Shown here in pieces: positions 9,686 through 18,763 of a stretch of 64,000 nucleotides of DNA. Location: positions 62,001-126,000 of the forward strand of contig NZ_JAFMOX010000058.1 of the NCBI RefSeq assembly GCF_019049655.1, read 5' to 3'. The stretch comes from Rahnella rivi (GTDB lineage Bacteria > Pseudomonadota > Gammaproteobacteria > Enterobacterales > Enterobacteriaceae). The translations under genes and the position numbers were made by a program. The notes beneath the pieces were generated by a model. It did no database searches, was not told the DNA's origin, and saw only the letters and a list, made by a program, of their open reading frames with translations. The first letter of the stretch is position 1; each line of letters starts with the position of its first letter.

Positions 9686-11847
9686 GCCTCAGTCTCCGGT
9701 TTTTCTGCCATTTCGCGCAGGGTGACAAAATCAGGTTTACCGCTGCCGAGTAGCGGCAGGGCTTTTACCACACGAATATCACGCGGCACGGTAAGTTCCG
9801 GCAGCCCCAGTTCACGGGCAGCCTTACTCAGCGCATCACGACGTAATTGTGGGTCGGTGGTGAACAGCACCAGCGCCTCGCCTTTACTGCTGTCACTGCG
9901 CGACGTCGCGGCGTGTTGCGCATCCGCAGACGCCTTGATCGCCAGCTGTTCCACGCTTTCCAGTGAAACCATTTCGCCTGCCAGTTTGGCGAAGCGTTTT
10001 ACGCGCCCACGAATGGCGCAGAAGCCTTTTTCATCCAGCGTGACGATATCACCGGTGTCATACCAGCCGGCCTGCATTTCACCTTCGGCATTTTCAGCCT
10101 GCGGGGTTTCCAGTACGCCCGGATTTTCAACGCGCAGATAGCCTTTCATGATGTTAGGGCCGCGCAGTTGCAGCCGTCCGCCCTCTTCAATGCCCGGCAC
10201 GTTAATCAGGCGCGCGTCCATTCCCGGTAAAATCTTCCCGACAGTGTTCACTCTAGTCGCCATCGGCACGTTAATCGCCACCACCGGCGCACACTCGGTC
10301 ACGCCGTAGCCTTCCAGAATGCGGATACCAAATTTGTCCTGCCAGATTTCCTTAGTGCTTTCCGCCAGTTTCTCCGCGCCCGCCACCACGTAACGCAGGC
10401 GTGCAAAATCATAAGGATGGGCAAAGCGGGCGTAGTTGCCGAGGAAGGTCGACGTACCAAACAGCACGGTGCAGTTCTGGTCGTAAACCAGTTCCGGCAC
10501 AATGCGGTAATGCAGCGGGCTGGGATAAAGGAACACGCGGGCACCGGTCAGCAGCGGTGTTAACAGACCGACAGTCAGGCCAAATGCGTGGAACAACGGC
10601 AGCGACGACATAAAGCGGTCACGCGGCGTAAAGTCTGCCACGGTACGGATTTGCTCGACGTTCGCCAGCAGGCTGGCGTGTGAATGCACCACGCCTTTCG
10701 GGTTGCCTTCCGAGCCGGACGTGAACAACACCAGCGCGGCATCATCGGCTTTTTGCGGCAGCATGGCGCGGCGTGGGAAAATCAGATGGAACAGGATCCA
10801 CAGCTTATCTTGCGTGGTGACCGTATCTTTTAAATCTTCCAGATACACCCAGTTCGCTTGCGGCACATTCTCGGGAAGATGCGTCAGTTTGCCTTTTTCC
10901 AGAAACTGACGGGAGGTGACGATGGTTTTGATCTGCGCCGCTTTCATTGCGCTTTGCAGGCCTTTCGCCCCGGCGGTGTAGTTAAGCAGCGCCGGAATAC
11001 GGTTGCGCACAGAGGCACCGAACAGCGCCGCCGCCATGATGGTGGCATTCGGCAGCAGCATGCCGACGTGTTCCCCTTCGCGGGTGAAACGTTGCAGGAT
11101 CCGGCTGACGCCGAGGGATTTTTTCAGCAGCCCCTGATAGGTATCTTCTTTAAACGCGATATCAGCGATGCAGGGTTTGCGGCGGCCATAACGGGTTTGC
11201 GCGGACAGCAGCGCTTCATACAGCGTTTCCGGTTCGCGGGTGGCCATGCGCGCCTGCATCATGATCTTATGCAATTGCTCTCCGGCCAGCACGCGGCGGT
11301 CACGTGAACGCGGCGCATCCGGCATCGGGATAGTCTGCGGCGGTAACACGTTGATGGTGATTTTCGGGAACCAGCGAATCTTAAAGCTGCCGAACAGACG
11401 ACCAAACGGCGTGTATTCTGCGCCATCAATACGCACAGGGATCACCGTCGCCTGAGACTTCGCCGCCACAAAGGCCGCGCCGTCGTAAATTTTCATCAAT
11501 GATCCGGTGACCGTAATACGCCCTTCCGGGAAAACCACCACCGGACGCCCCTTCTCGACCTGGCGGATCAGATGCTTGATCGCCATCGGTTTGGTCGGGT
11601 CGAGCGGCATAAAGTCAACGTACGGCTTCAGCCAGCGCATATACCAGGTGTCGGTAATATTGGAATAGACGGCGAAAACCGGCTTCACCGGCAGGAAAAG
11701 CACCAGCAGCATGCCATCAATAAAAGAAACATGGTTGGGGGTGAGCAATAAACGCGGGTAATCAAATGAGGATGTGGCCGGCGTCACAGTGACCCGAAAC
11801 GCGATGCGGAACAGCCATCTGAACGCAGCGAAAAGAAAGTTATACAT
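9682..11847 (-). CDS. aas: Bifunctional 2-acyl-GPE acyltransferase / acyl-ACP synthetase
   Basis: Aas re-acylates lysophosphatidylethanolamine. An N-terminal PlsC-type acyltransferase domain has NHVSFIDG (the HX4D motif) and [15 protein letters not shown]-terminal AMP-binding acyl-ACP synthetase domain has [26 protein letters not shown] and YDTGDIV. I start at ATG 11847 ([11 protein letters not shown], 721 residues; E. coli 719), with AAGGAG nine bases upstream. The open frame continues to 12018, but that extension would run through the small RNA gene at 11983-12076 and has no E. coli counterpart, so I reject it. It is transcribed into lplT. Confidence 0.96.
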   Translation of the reverse strand: MYNFLFAAFRWLFRIAFRVTVTPATSSFDYPRLLLTPNHVSFIDGMLLVLFLPVKPVFAVYSNITDTWYMRWLKPYVDFMPLDPTKPMAIKHLIRQVEKGRPVVVFPEGRITVTGSLMKIYDGAAFVAAKSQATVIPVRIDGAEYTPFGRLFGSFKIRWFPKITINVLPPQTIPMPDAPRSRDRRVLAGEQLHKIMMQARMATREPETLYEALLSAQTRYGRRKPCIADIAFKEDTYQGLLKKSLGVSRILQRFTREGEHVGMLLPNATIMAAALFGASVRNRIPALLNYTAGAKGLQSAMKAAQIKTIVTSRQFLEKGKLTHLPENVPQANWVYLEDLKDTVTTQDKLWILFHLIFPRRAMLPQKADDAALVLFTSGSEGNPKGVVHSHASLLANVEQIRTVADFTPRDRFMSSLPLFHAFGLTVGLLTPLLTGARVFLYPSPLHYRIVPELVYDQNCTVLFGTSTFLGNYARFAHPYDFARLRYVVAGAEKLAESTKEIWQDKFGIRILEGYGVTECAPVVAINVPMATRVNTVGKILPGMDARLINVPGIEEGGRLQLRGPNIMKGYLRVENPGVLETPQAENAEGEMQAGWYDTGDIVTLDEKGFCAIRGRVKRFAKLAGEMVSLESVEQLAIKASADAQHAATSRSDSSKGEALVLFTTDPQLRRDALSKAARELGLPELTVPRDIRVVKALPLLGSGKPDFVTLREMAEKPETEA

Positions 11848-11982
11848 GTGTGCCATCTCCTTATGTGTCATCCCTGATCCTGAAAGAAAAAGGTTGGGGA
11901 AACAGCATACTATAAGCCGCAGAATAATGACGACAGTCAGCAGTGAGTTTAGGAGGAGGATGAGTAAGTGGGGACCGGAGGC

Positions 11983-12076
11983 AAAAAAAAACCTACGCAT
12001 CTGCGTAGGTTGGTGCAAATCTAATCGGTATCAACATGCAGAGCACGTTGATGATTCACCAATCAATACCTCTGGG
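11983..12076 (-). ncRNA. omrA: OmrA/OmrB-type small RNA
   Basis: Read on the minus strand from 12076, the transcript begins CCCAGAGGTATTGATTGGTG, the conserved 5' seed shared by E. coli OmrA and OmrB. It ends with GCACCAACCTACGC, a loop, GCGTAGGT and nine T, the conserved 3' terminator hairpin. The middle differs from E. coli, as expected. E. coli has two tandem copies between aas and galR; only one is seen here, at the same place beside aas. OmrA/B are OmpR-activated, Hfq-dependent repressors of outer-membrane proteins (TonB-dependent receptors, OmpT, CsgD). A TAGATT -10-like element lies six bases before the start. About 94 nt. Confidence 0.93.
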
Positions 12077-12170
12077 ACGTTCAATCTAGCTGGTTTGTGG
12101 TAATCACAGCCAGCGGGCAATCGAAACATAATTCCGCAAAGTGTAACGAGTGGTGAAAATGTCCCCGGTT

Positions 12171-14441
12171 TTAATCATTTAGTGCGCACTGCGTGACTTC
12201 CACCAGACAACTCATGGCATTCGGACCCTGCGTAAGACGTGAAGTGCCGATATCCAGCGTCAGCACATTCGGGTTACCCGCCTGTTCGGTCTCCTGCCAT
12301 TTGCCGCCAAAACCGGGGTTAAACCAGGCGCCCGTCGACATCAGCACCACACCGCGCGTTATGCCATCGTTAAACGTCACTCCGGCCAGACAACTGCCGC
12401 GGGCATTATGCACTTTTACGCGATCGCCCTCATTGAGCTGGCGGCTGACGGCATCCTCCGGGTGCATAAACAGCGTTTCTTTACCGGCCGTTTTGTTGGA
12501 CTGTGCCAGCGGAGACTGATCGAGCTGGCTGTGCAGACGATCTTTCGGCTGAATGGAAATCAGGTGCAGCGGCCACTCTTTGGCTGTTTCAGCGCCCAGC
12601 CATTCTACCGGCGGCTGCCATTCAGGGTGTGGCGCGAAATCTGCGTAACCGTAACCGGCGATCGTTTCCGAGAACAGTTCGATTTTTCCGCTGTGCGTGC
12701 CGAGGGGATTTGCACGCGGACTTTTGCGGAACTCCTCGAAGAAAACAAAATCTTTTTCCGGCATAGGCAGTTCGACAAAACCGCGCTCCCAGAACGTTTC
12801 AAAGTCCGGCCATTCCACGCCGGTGCCTTTTTGCGCTTCGCCGCATTGACGGTAAATATGGCGCAGCCACTGATCTTCATTACGCCCCTGCGTAAACTGT
12901 TCGCGATAACCGAGTCGGTCAGCGATGTCTGCAAAAATATCAAAATCGTTACGCGCCTGATGCTGAGGCGCAATCGCCTGATGCATCGCCAGCACGAAGC
13001 GGTCCCTCGAAGAACCGCCGATATCGTTGCGCTCAAGCGACGTCGTGGCAGGCAGCACGATGTCCGCCATCTGCGCGGCAGGCGTCCAGACGTTATCCTG
13101 CACGATAATGGTGTCCGGTTTCTGCCAGCCTTCGACCAGCCGGTTAAGCTGCTGATGATGGTGGAACGGATTTCCGCCCGCCCAGTGCACCAGATGGATA
13201 TCAGGATAATGCTGCGTTTCGCCCTGAAATTCATACGGTTGCCCCGGATTGAGCAACATGTCGCTGATACGGGCGACCGGGATCGACAGGCCGGACGGAT
13301 TTGGCCCTGCGCTGACCGCTGGCCCCGGCGTGTCATAACGCGGATTCCCGACGCTGTTCATCGAACCGTGACCAAACGAGAAACCGCCGCCCGGTAAACC
13401 CACCTGGCCGAGCATCGCGGAAATGGCGATCATCATCCAGTAAGGTTGCTCACCGCGATGAGCACGCTGCACGGAATACGAACAGGTAATAAAGCTGCGC
13501 ACACCAATCAACTCATCGGCCAGACGCGCAATGCGCTCCGCCGGAATACCGGTAATGTGGCTCGCCCACGCCGGGTCTTTCGCGATGCCGTCCGAATCGC
13601 CGCGCAGATAGGCGGCAAGTTGCGGATAACCGACGCAGTGACTGGCGAGAAACGCATCGTCCTGCGCCTCTTTGCGCTGAATTTCAAACGCGATCGCCAT
13701 CATCAGCGCCGCATCGGTATTAGGGCGGATCGGGATCCACTCAGCATTGAGGAACGCCGGGCAATCGTCGCGCATCGGGCTGATATTAATGACGCGGGTG
13801 CCCTTCTTCGCCAGCTGCTCCAGCGCCGGTTTCAGCGTATGTTCTACTGCGCCACCTGACGCCACCTGCGCGTTTTTCAGCGCAAGGCCCCCGAAGGCCA
13901 GCAGGATTTCTGCGTGTTCAACCACGCTCGGCCAGGAAGTCACCCGGCCGGTCAGCGGTGTAAAAGTGCCGATGACATAAGGCAGGAAAAACTGCGCCGA
14001 GCCCCAGCTGTAGTTGCCAAGCTGATCCACGCCACCGCCGCCGGTGAAATAAAAACGACGCACCAGCGATCGGGCATGATGCAGACGCCCGGCGGAGGAC
14101 CAGCCGTAAGAGCCGTTGAAAATGCCGGAAGCGCCATAGCGGTCGCGAACACGCCGGTTTTCTTCCGCCACCAGATCCAACGCCAGATCCCAGTCCACTT
14201 CGACAAAATCTTCCCGGCCACGCAGCGAGCGATCGCTGTTTTCGCGTTTTTGCAGCCACGAGCGGCGCACAGCCGGTTTACGGATACGCTTGTCGGAATA
14301 AACCAGCGGCACAATAGAATCCAGTAAAGGCGAGGGATCGGCATCCGCTTTATAAGGTTCACAGCGGATCAAGCGGCCATCTTCCACCACGGCGGTGTAC
14401 GCGCCCCAGTGAGCCAGTTGCGGATAGCGTTTTATCGACAT
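12171..14441 (-). CDS. Molybdopterin oxidoreductase, BisC/DMSO-reductase family
   Basis: A 756-residue enzyme of the biotin-sulfoxide/TMAO/DMSO reductase family. GSYGWSSAGRLHHA near residues 110-123 carries the likely molybdenum-ligand serine (Ser116, aligning with BisC GSYGWRS). Other family marks are GQVGLPGGGFSFGHGS, ADIVLPATTSLERNDIGG and LHSQLDQS. There is no Tat signal and no iron-sulphur motif at the N-terminus, so it should be cytoplasmic like BisC. Possible roles are reduction of S- or N-oxides such as biotin or methionine sulfoxide; the substrate cannot be told. It sits between the Omr RNA and galR, where E. coli has no gene, so it is an insertion in otherwise conserved order. Confidence 0.88.
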   Translation of the reverse strand: MSIKRYPQLAHWGAYTAVVEDGRLIRCEPYKADADPSPLLDSIVPLVYSDKRIRKPAVRRSWLQKRENSDRSLRGREDFVEVDWDLALDLVAEENRRVRDRYGASGIFNGSYGWSSAGRLHHARSLVRRFYFTGGGGVDQLGNYSWGSAQFFLPYVIGTFTPLTGRVTSWPSVVEHAEILLAFGGLALKNAQVASGGAVEHTLKPALEQLAKKGTRVINISPMRDDCPAFLNAEWIPIRPNTDAALMMAIAFEIQRKEAQDDAFLASHCVGYPQLAAYLRGDSDGIAKDPAWASHITGIPAERIARLADELIGVRSFITCSYSVQRAHRGEQPYWMMIAISAMLGQVGLPGGGFSFGHGSMNSVGNPRYDTPGPAVSAGPNPSGLSIPVARISDMLLNPGQPYEFQGETQHYPDIHLVHWAGGNPFHHHQQLNRLVEGWQKPDTIIVQDNVWTPAAQMADIVLPATTSLERNDIGGSSRDRFVLAMHQAIAPQHQARNDFDIFADIADRLGYREQFTQGRNEDQWLRHIYRQCGEAQKGTGVEWPDFETFWERGFVELPMPEKDFVFFEEFRKSPRANPLGTHSGKIELFSETIAGYGYADFAPHPEWQPPVEWLGAETAKEWPLHLISIQPKDRLHSQLDQSPLAQSNKTAGKETLFMHPEDAVSRQLNEGDRVKVHNARGSCLAGVTFNDGITRGVVLMSTGAWFNPGFGGKWQETEQAGNPNVLTLDIGTSRLTQGPNAMSCLVEVTQCALND

Positions 14442-14657
14442 AATTTCTATTTTTCTCAGCGCAGATGAATGACCTTAAAAATACCATTCAGGACGCTGGC
14501 AGTTCAAAGAACAAATAATCTTAATAAAATGCATTTCCGCCCTATCGCACTGGGATTTCCGTTAATCACCACGATCTTTTTCTATTACATCGCCCTTACA
14601 TCTAAAAGTTGCGATCAGCCTCCTTGCAGCGACCGGTCTTTTCCGCAAAACTGGTCA

Positions 14658-14673
14658 GTGTAAACGATTACCC
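14658..14673. promoter_or_regulatory. GalR operator upstream of galR
   Basis: GTGTAAACGATTACCC matches the GalR/GalS operator pattern GTGnAAnCGnTTnCAC at all defined positions except one near the right end. It lies 22 bases before the galR start codon, which suggests autorepression. The surrounding gap 14442-14694 holds no gene. Confidence 0.75.
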
Positions 14674-14694
14674 TCACGGAATAGCGGAAGTGTT

Positions 14695-15702
14695 ATGGCA
14701 ACGATTAAGGATGTAGCAAAACTGGCAGGCGTATCGGTTGCGACCGTTTCACGCGTGATTAACCATTCTCCGAAAGCCAGCGAAAGCTCGCGGGATGCGG
14801 TTCAGAGCGCCATGCAACACCTGCAATATCATCCGAATGCCAATGCGCGCGCCCTGGCTCAACAGGCGACCGAAACATTGGGGCTTATCGTGGCAGACGT
14901 TTCTGACCCGTTCTTCGGCGCGATGGTCAAAGCGGTGGAACAGGTGGCCTACGCCACCGGCAATTTTCTGCTGATTGGTAACGGTTATCACAACGTCGAA
15001 AAAGAGCGTCAGGCCATTGAACAGTTGATCCGCCACCGCTGTGCCGCGTTAGTGGTGCACGCCAAAATGCTGCCTGAAGATGAACTGACCAGCCTGATGC
15101 AACAAATCCCCGGTATGGTGCTGATTAACCGTACGCTGCAGGGCTTCGAGCAGCGCTGTATTGCCCTTGATGACCGTTACGGTTCCTGGCTGGCAACCCG
15201 CCATCTGATTCAGGCCGGGCATAAACGCATTGCGATTTTGTGTTCTGACCACGGCATTTCCGACGCCAGCGATCGCCTGCAGGGCTATATCGACGCCCTG
15301 ACGGAGAATAATATTCCGGTGGATGACAAGCTGATCGCCTACGCCGAACCCGATGAAATCGGCGGTGAAAAAGCCATGGCGGATTTACTCGGTTTGGGAA
15401 AAGGATTTACCGCGGTGACCTGCTATAACGATTCGATGGCCGCCGGCGCATTATCGGTGTTAAGCGATAACAGCATTGATGTACCGGGAGAAATTTCACT
15501 GATTGGGTTTGATGATGTGCTGATTTCACGCTATCTGCGTCCGCGTCTGACTACCGTGCGTTATCCGGTGGTGGCGATGGCGAATCAGGCGGCGCAGCTG
15601 GCGTTAGCGCTGGCCAATGGCTTGCCGTTACCGGAAACCACCCACATGTTCAGCCCGACGCTGGTGCGCCGACACTCGGTGAGCAACCCGGCAGGCAACT
15701 AA
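14695..15702 (+). CDS. galR: Galactose operon repressor GalR
   Basis: A 335-residue LacI-family repressor of galactose transport and catabolism genes, released by D-galactose. The N-terminal helix-turn-helix (ATIKDVAKLAGVSVATVSRV, residues 2-21), the hinge with HPNANARALAQQ and the periplasmic-binding-like core (SDPFFGAMVKAVEQVAY, CIALDDRYGSWLATRH, TAVTCYNDSMAAGAL) are almost identical to E. coli GalR. No gal or mgl genes are present in this window, so it acts in trans. An operator lies just upstream. Its 3' end overlaps the convergent GNAT gene by four bases. Confidence 0.97.
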   Translation: MATIKDVAKLAGVSVATVSRVINHSPKASESSRDAVQSAMQHLQYHPNANARALAQQATETLGLIVADVSDPFFGAMVKAVEQVAYATGNFLLIGNGYHNVEKERQAIEQLIRHRCAALVVHAKMLPEDELTSLMQQIPGMVLINRTLQGFEQRCIALDDRYGSWLATRHLIQAGHKRIAILCSDHGISDASDRLQGYIDALTENNIPVDDKLIAYAEPDEIGGEKAMADLLGLGKGFTAVTCYNDSMAAGALSVLSDNSIDVPGEISLIGFDDVLISRYLRPRLTTVRYPVVAMANQAAQLALALANGLPLPETTHMFSPTLVRRHSVSNPAGN

Positions 15703-16148
15703 AGAAATTGGCGAAACAGATGCACCGGTTTATCAGGATAATCCAGCGCATCGCCAATATACTGCCAGCCAAAACGCTCGTAATAGCCGGTAAATTCAGC
15801 GTACAAGTACACCTCACGAAAGCCGCTGCGGCGGCTCTGTTCCAGAACGAATGCCTGCAACTGTTGCCCCAGCCCCTGTGAGCGGAACTCCTCATCGACG
15901 TACAGCGCCGCCAGCCACGGGGTCAGATCCTGGCGGCTGATCAGATCACAGCGCCACAGCCCCACCGTTCCCGCCAGTGTCTCGCCTGCCAGCGCAATAT
16001 ACGTTTGCGGCAGATCCGCGCCGCTCAGGCTGCTTTGCACTACGCTTGCAAAAAAATCCCGACTGTTCTCGCTGCCGAAAGCCTGCCATAACCAGTCCGT
16101 CACCTGTTCTTTGAATTCAGGCCGGTCGCTGAGGTTAATGATCTTCAT
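15699..16148 (-). CDS. GNAT-family N-acetyltransferase
   Basis: A 149-residue protein with the GNAT acetyl-CoA fold. LAALYVDEEFRSQGLGQQLQ is motif A, with the pyrophosphate-binding RSQGLG, and FTGYYERFGWQYIG is the typical C-terminal motif. The acceptor substrate cannot be told. I start at ATG 16148; a TTG at 16157 overlapping the stop of the GntR gene (TTGA) is the alternative and would add three residues. It follows the GntR regulator by a few bases and is probably the last gene of the beta-glucoside PTS operon, possibly a hitchhiker. Confidence 0.85.
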   Translation of the reverse strand: MKIINLSDRPEFKEQVTDWLWQAFGSENSRDFFASVVQSSLSGADLPQTYIALAGETLAGTVGLWRCDLISRQDLTPWLAALYVDEEFRSQGLGQQLQAFVLEQSRRSGFREVYLYAEFTGYYERFGWQYIGDALDYPDKPVHLFRQFL

Positions 16149-16153
16149 GGCAC

Positions 16154-16945
16154 TCAAACCATTTTACCCTGAAAAATCGGCACGGATTCAAACAGATAAC
16201 CGTCAAACTCTGGCGCATCGACATCCGACAATTCCATCAGCGTATTTTTCACGTTTTCCATGTGCTGCCACATCGCCTGGTACGAGCCCATCACGTCGCG
16301 ACGTCGCAGTGCCGCCAAAATATTCTGATGATCAGCCAGCCACTTCAGGCGATAACCGCGCGTGGCGATGTGGCTGTGTAACTGTTTCCACAACGGGCTG
16401 GAGTCACGGTGCATCCAGATATTTTTGACGGAATCGAGCAACATCTGATTTTGCGTCGCCCCGGCAATCAGCAGGTGAAACAGCCGGTCATTGTCGCCGC
16501 TCTCATCGTTGGCAACGATTGCGGTTTGCTCCTGCTCCAGCGTACGGCGCAGATTTTCGATATCAGATTTGGTCGCCATTTTGGCGGCAAACGCGGCGAT
16601 ATTGCTTTCGAGCAACTGCCGCGCCTGCAGGATTTCAAAGGGGCCGATCTGCCCCTGATACATCAGTTCGTCTTCGCCTTCTTCCTGAGAAGGAATGCGG
16701 ATCACGTACACGCCGGAACCCTGACGGATATCCACCGTGCCTTCCAGTTCCAGCATCAGTAAGGCTTCGCGCACAATCGTCCGGCTGACGCCGTAGGTTT
16801 CCGCCATGTTGCGTTCCGGCGGCAGGCGGGATCCCACAGCAAAATGCCCTTGCTTGATTTGCTCGCGCAGGTCATGCCCGATTTCCTGATACTGCTTTCT
16901 GTCCTGCGAAACCACACCCTTTTCCACACAATCACCCTGATGCAT
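16154..16945 (-). CDS. GntR-family regulator, FadR/UxuR-like
   Basis: A 263-residue regulator. An N-terminal winged helix-turn-helix (EIGHDLREQIKQGHFAVGSR, LPPERNMAETYGVSRTIVRE) is followed by an all-helical FCD ligand domain (QIGPFEILQARQLLESNIAA, MWQHMENVKNTLMELS). It is most like the hexuronate regulators UxuR and ExuR, down to the C-terminal EFDGYLFES. Yet it is in the EIIC-GH1-EIIB transcription unit, 20 bp after EIIB. Two palindromes between EIIC and EIIA (20328-20345, 20361-20378) match the UxuR operator style, so it most likely controls this PTS. The start could instead be GTG at 16927, which has a better ribosome site. Confidence 0.88.
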   Translation of the reverse strand: MHQGDCVEKGVVSQDRKQYQEIGHDLREQIKQGHFAVGSRLPPERNMAETYGVSRTIVREALLMLELEGTVDIRQGSGVYVIRIPSQEEGEDELMYQGQIGPFEILQARQLLESNIAAFAAKMATKSDIENLRRTLEQEQTAIVANDESGDNDRLFHLLIAGATQNQMLLDSVKNIWMHRDSSPLWKQLHSHIATRGYRLKWLADHQNILAALRRRDVMGSYQAMWQHMENVKNTLMELSDVDAPEFDGYLFESVPIFQGKMV

Positions 16946-16965
16946 AAACCAAAAAAGACCGGATG

Positions 16966-17283
16966 TTACTGTATCAGAGATAACGCCTGATCCAGCACTT
17001 TTGCACCGTTTAACGTGCCGTAAGCCACCATGTCGATCACTGCAATCGGGATACCCTGTTCGTCGGTCAGCTTCTTATTTTCCGCCAGTTTGAATCTCAC
17101 CTGCGGCCCTAACAACACCACCTGAATATCCCGGCCATAGGCTTCCAGCTCATCTCGCAGATTATTTTCCGGGATGGCGTAGATTTTAAATTCCAGGCCA
17201 CGGGCCGCGGCTTCTTTTTCCATTTTGGTGACCACAAGCGAGGTAGACATGCCTGCTGAACACGCTAATACGATACGTTTCAT
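16966..17283 (-). CDS. PTS cellobiose/lactose-type EIIB
   Basis: A 105-residue cytoplasmic EIIB of the lactose/chitobiose class. The phosphorylated cysteine is Cys8 in KRIVLACSAGMSTSLVVTKM, the standard P-loop-like site. It takes phosphate from the separate EIIA (20388) and passes it to sugar bound at EIIC (18764). A clear AAGGA lies before the start. It follows the phospho-beta-glucosidase gene by 14 bp and precedes the GntR gene by 20 bp. Confidence 0.93.
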   Translation of the reverse strand: MKRIVLACSAGMSTSLVVTKMEKEAAARGLEFKIYAIPENNLRDELEAYGRDIQVVLLGPQVRFKLAENKKLTDEQGIPIAVIDMVAYGTLNGAKVLDQALSLIQ

Positions 17284-17297
17284 AGTATTTCCTTAGG

Positions 17298-18734
17298 TTA
17301 TTTATCTTCGTCATCCAGCGTCAAAGACAACACGCCATTGTCACTGAGGGATTTAAACCAGCGGGATGATTTTTTCTGATGGCGGTTACGGTTGTCATCA
17401 AGATCAATTTCAATCAACCCGTAGCGATTTTTAAACGCATTCATCGGCGAGACGTTATCGGTAAATGCCCACAGCATATATCCCTGACAATTTGCGCCGT
17501 CTTCCCGCGCTTTTAACGTCCAGTAAAGATGCTCGGCGATAAATTCGATCCGATAATCGTCCTGAATTTCGCCGGAAATTGCGTCGCGGAACTGCCCTTC
17601 GTTTTCGATACCCATGCCGTTTTCAGCCACAAACCACGAAATATTGCCGTATTCGGTTTTAATGCGCATCGCCATGTCATACACCACGCGCGGATAAATT
17701 TCCCAGCCACGGGATTTATTCATCCTCCGGCCCGGCAATTCAAAATGCTCGTAATAATACGCCGGATGGAATGGCGTCTCTTTATTCCATTCGCGGGAAG
17801 GGGCTTTTACCCGGTGCGGGTAATACAAATTAATCCCCACTTCATCGACGGTGTTATTGCGAATTACCGTCAGCTCAGCTTGTGAATAATCAAAATGCAC
17901 GCCGTGCTTTTCCAGTAAATCCAGCAGTTCCTGCGGGTATTCCCCTTTAATCATCGGATCTAAAAATACGCGGTTATAAAATAAATCGTATATTCGTGCC
18001 GCCTGCTGGTCGTGCGCCGCGGTTGAACGGGCGTAAGTCACTTCCGGATTTAAAATCACCCCGACGGTGCCTGAGGCGTTATACCCTTTGCGGTAAAACA
18101 GCTCGACCACTTTGGCGGTCGCCAGCACTTTGTGGTGATTCCACTGCATCCATTTTGCGGTGTTTTGCTCGAACGGCCAGCGGATTGCGTCCAGATACAC
18201 GCGGGTCTGCACCACCACCGGTTCATTAAACGTAAACCAGCGGCTGACTTTGTGGGCATAACGCTCAAATACCTTTTCCGCATACAACACAAACAGTTCG
18301 ACAACTTTCTTTGAGCTCCATCCGTCATATTTTTCAATCAGATACGCCGGAAGTTCGTAGTGTTCCAGGCACAGCATGGGCTCGATACCGTTGCGTTTCA
18401 TCTCATCGAGCAGGTCGTCGATGTAAGCGGCGTACGCTTCATCGACGGTGCCCAGCTCATAGTCGGTGAGAAAGCGCGACCAGTTGATCGAGGTGCGGTA
18501 GTGGCTCAGCCCGCTGGCTTTCATCAGCGCCACGTCTTCTTTATAACGGTTGATGAAATCCGTGGCTTTCGCCGGGCCGTAGCCGTTATGCCAGACGTGA
18601 CGGCTGTTTTTGTACCAGAGATCCAGATACGAATCCTGCCCGTCTTTCTTGCCGCTCCAGCCCTCGGTCTGCCACGCGGAAGCCGCGGCGCCGAGGATAA
18701 ATCCTTCAGGAATGGCGATGGTAACCTTGCTCAT
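17298..18734 (-). CDS. GH1 6-phospho-beta-glucosidase
   Basis: A 478-residue family 1 glycoside hydrolase that should split phosphorylated beta-glucosides brought in by the linked PTS. The acid/base glutamate is in WFTFNEPVVVQ and the nucleophile in WFVAENGMGIE; FILGAAASAWQTEGW is the N-terminal GH1 signature. The C-terminal NRYGLIEIDLDDNRNRHQKK is the typical end, and KKSSRW may contribute to phosphate binding. It lies 29 bp after the EIIC gene with a GAGGA ribosome site. The exact sugar (cellobiose, arbutin/salicin or another) cannot be told. Confidence 0.93.
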   Translation of the reverse strand: MSKVTIAIPEGFILGAAASAWQTEGWSGKKDGQDSYLDLWYKNSRHVWHNGYGPAKATDFINRYKEDVALMKASGLSHYRTSINWSRFLTDYELGTVDEAYAAYIDDLLDEMKRNGIEPMLCLEHYELPAYLIEKYDGWSSKKVVELFVLYAEKVFERYAHKVSRWFTFNEPVVVQTRVYLDAIRWPFEQNTAKWMQWNHHKVLATAKVVELFYRKGYNASGTVGVILNPEVTYARSTAAHDQQAARIYDLFYNRVFLDPMIKGEYPQELLDLLEKHGVHFDYSQAELTVIRNNTVDEVGINLYYPHRVKAPSREWNKETPFHPAYYYEHFELPGRRMNKSRGWEIYPRVVYDMAMRIKTEYGNISWFVAENGMGIENEGQFRDAISGEIQDDYRIEFIAEHLYWTLKAREDGANCQGYMLWAFTDNVSPMNAFKNRYGLIEIDLDDNRNRHQKKSSRWFKSLSDNGVLSLTLDDEDK

Positions 18735-18763
18735 AACAGTCCTCTTTGTCCGGATGAATTGAC

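Noticed and set aside
11848..12018. N-terminal extension of aas by 57 residues
   Set aside because: It runs through the Omr RNA gene, lacks a counterpart in E. coli Aas, and a good ribosome site (AAGGAG) precedes ATG 11847.
12408..13397. Long plus-strand open frame inside the molybdoenzyme gene
   Set aside because: It is antisense to a clear molybdoenzyme, has no ribosome site or recognisable domain, and its residues look like codon-bias shadow (rich in Arg, His, Gln).
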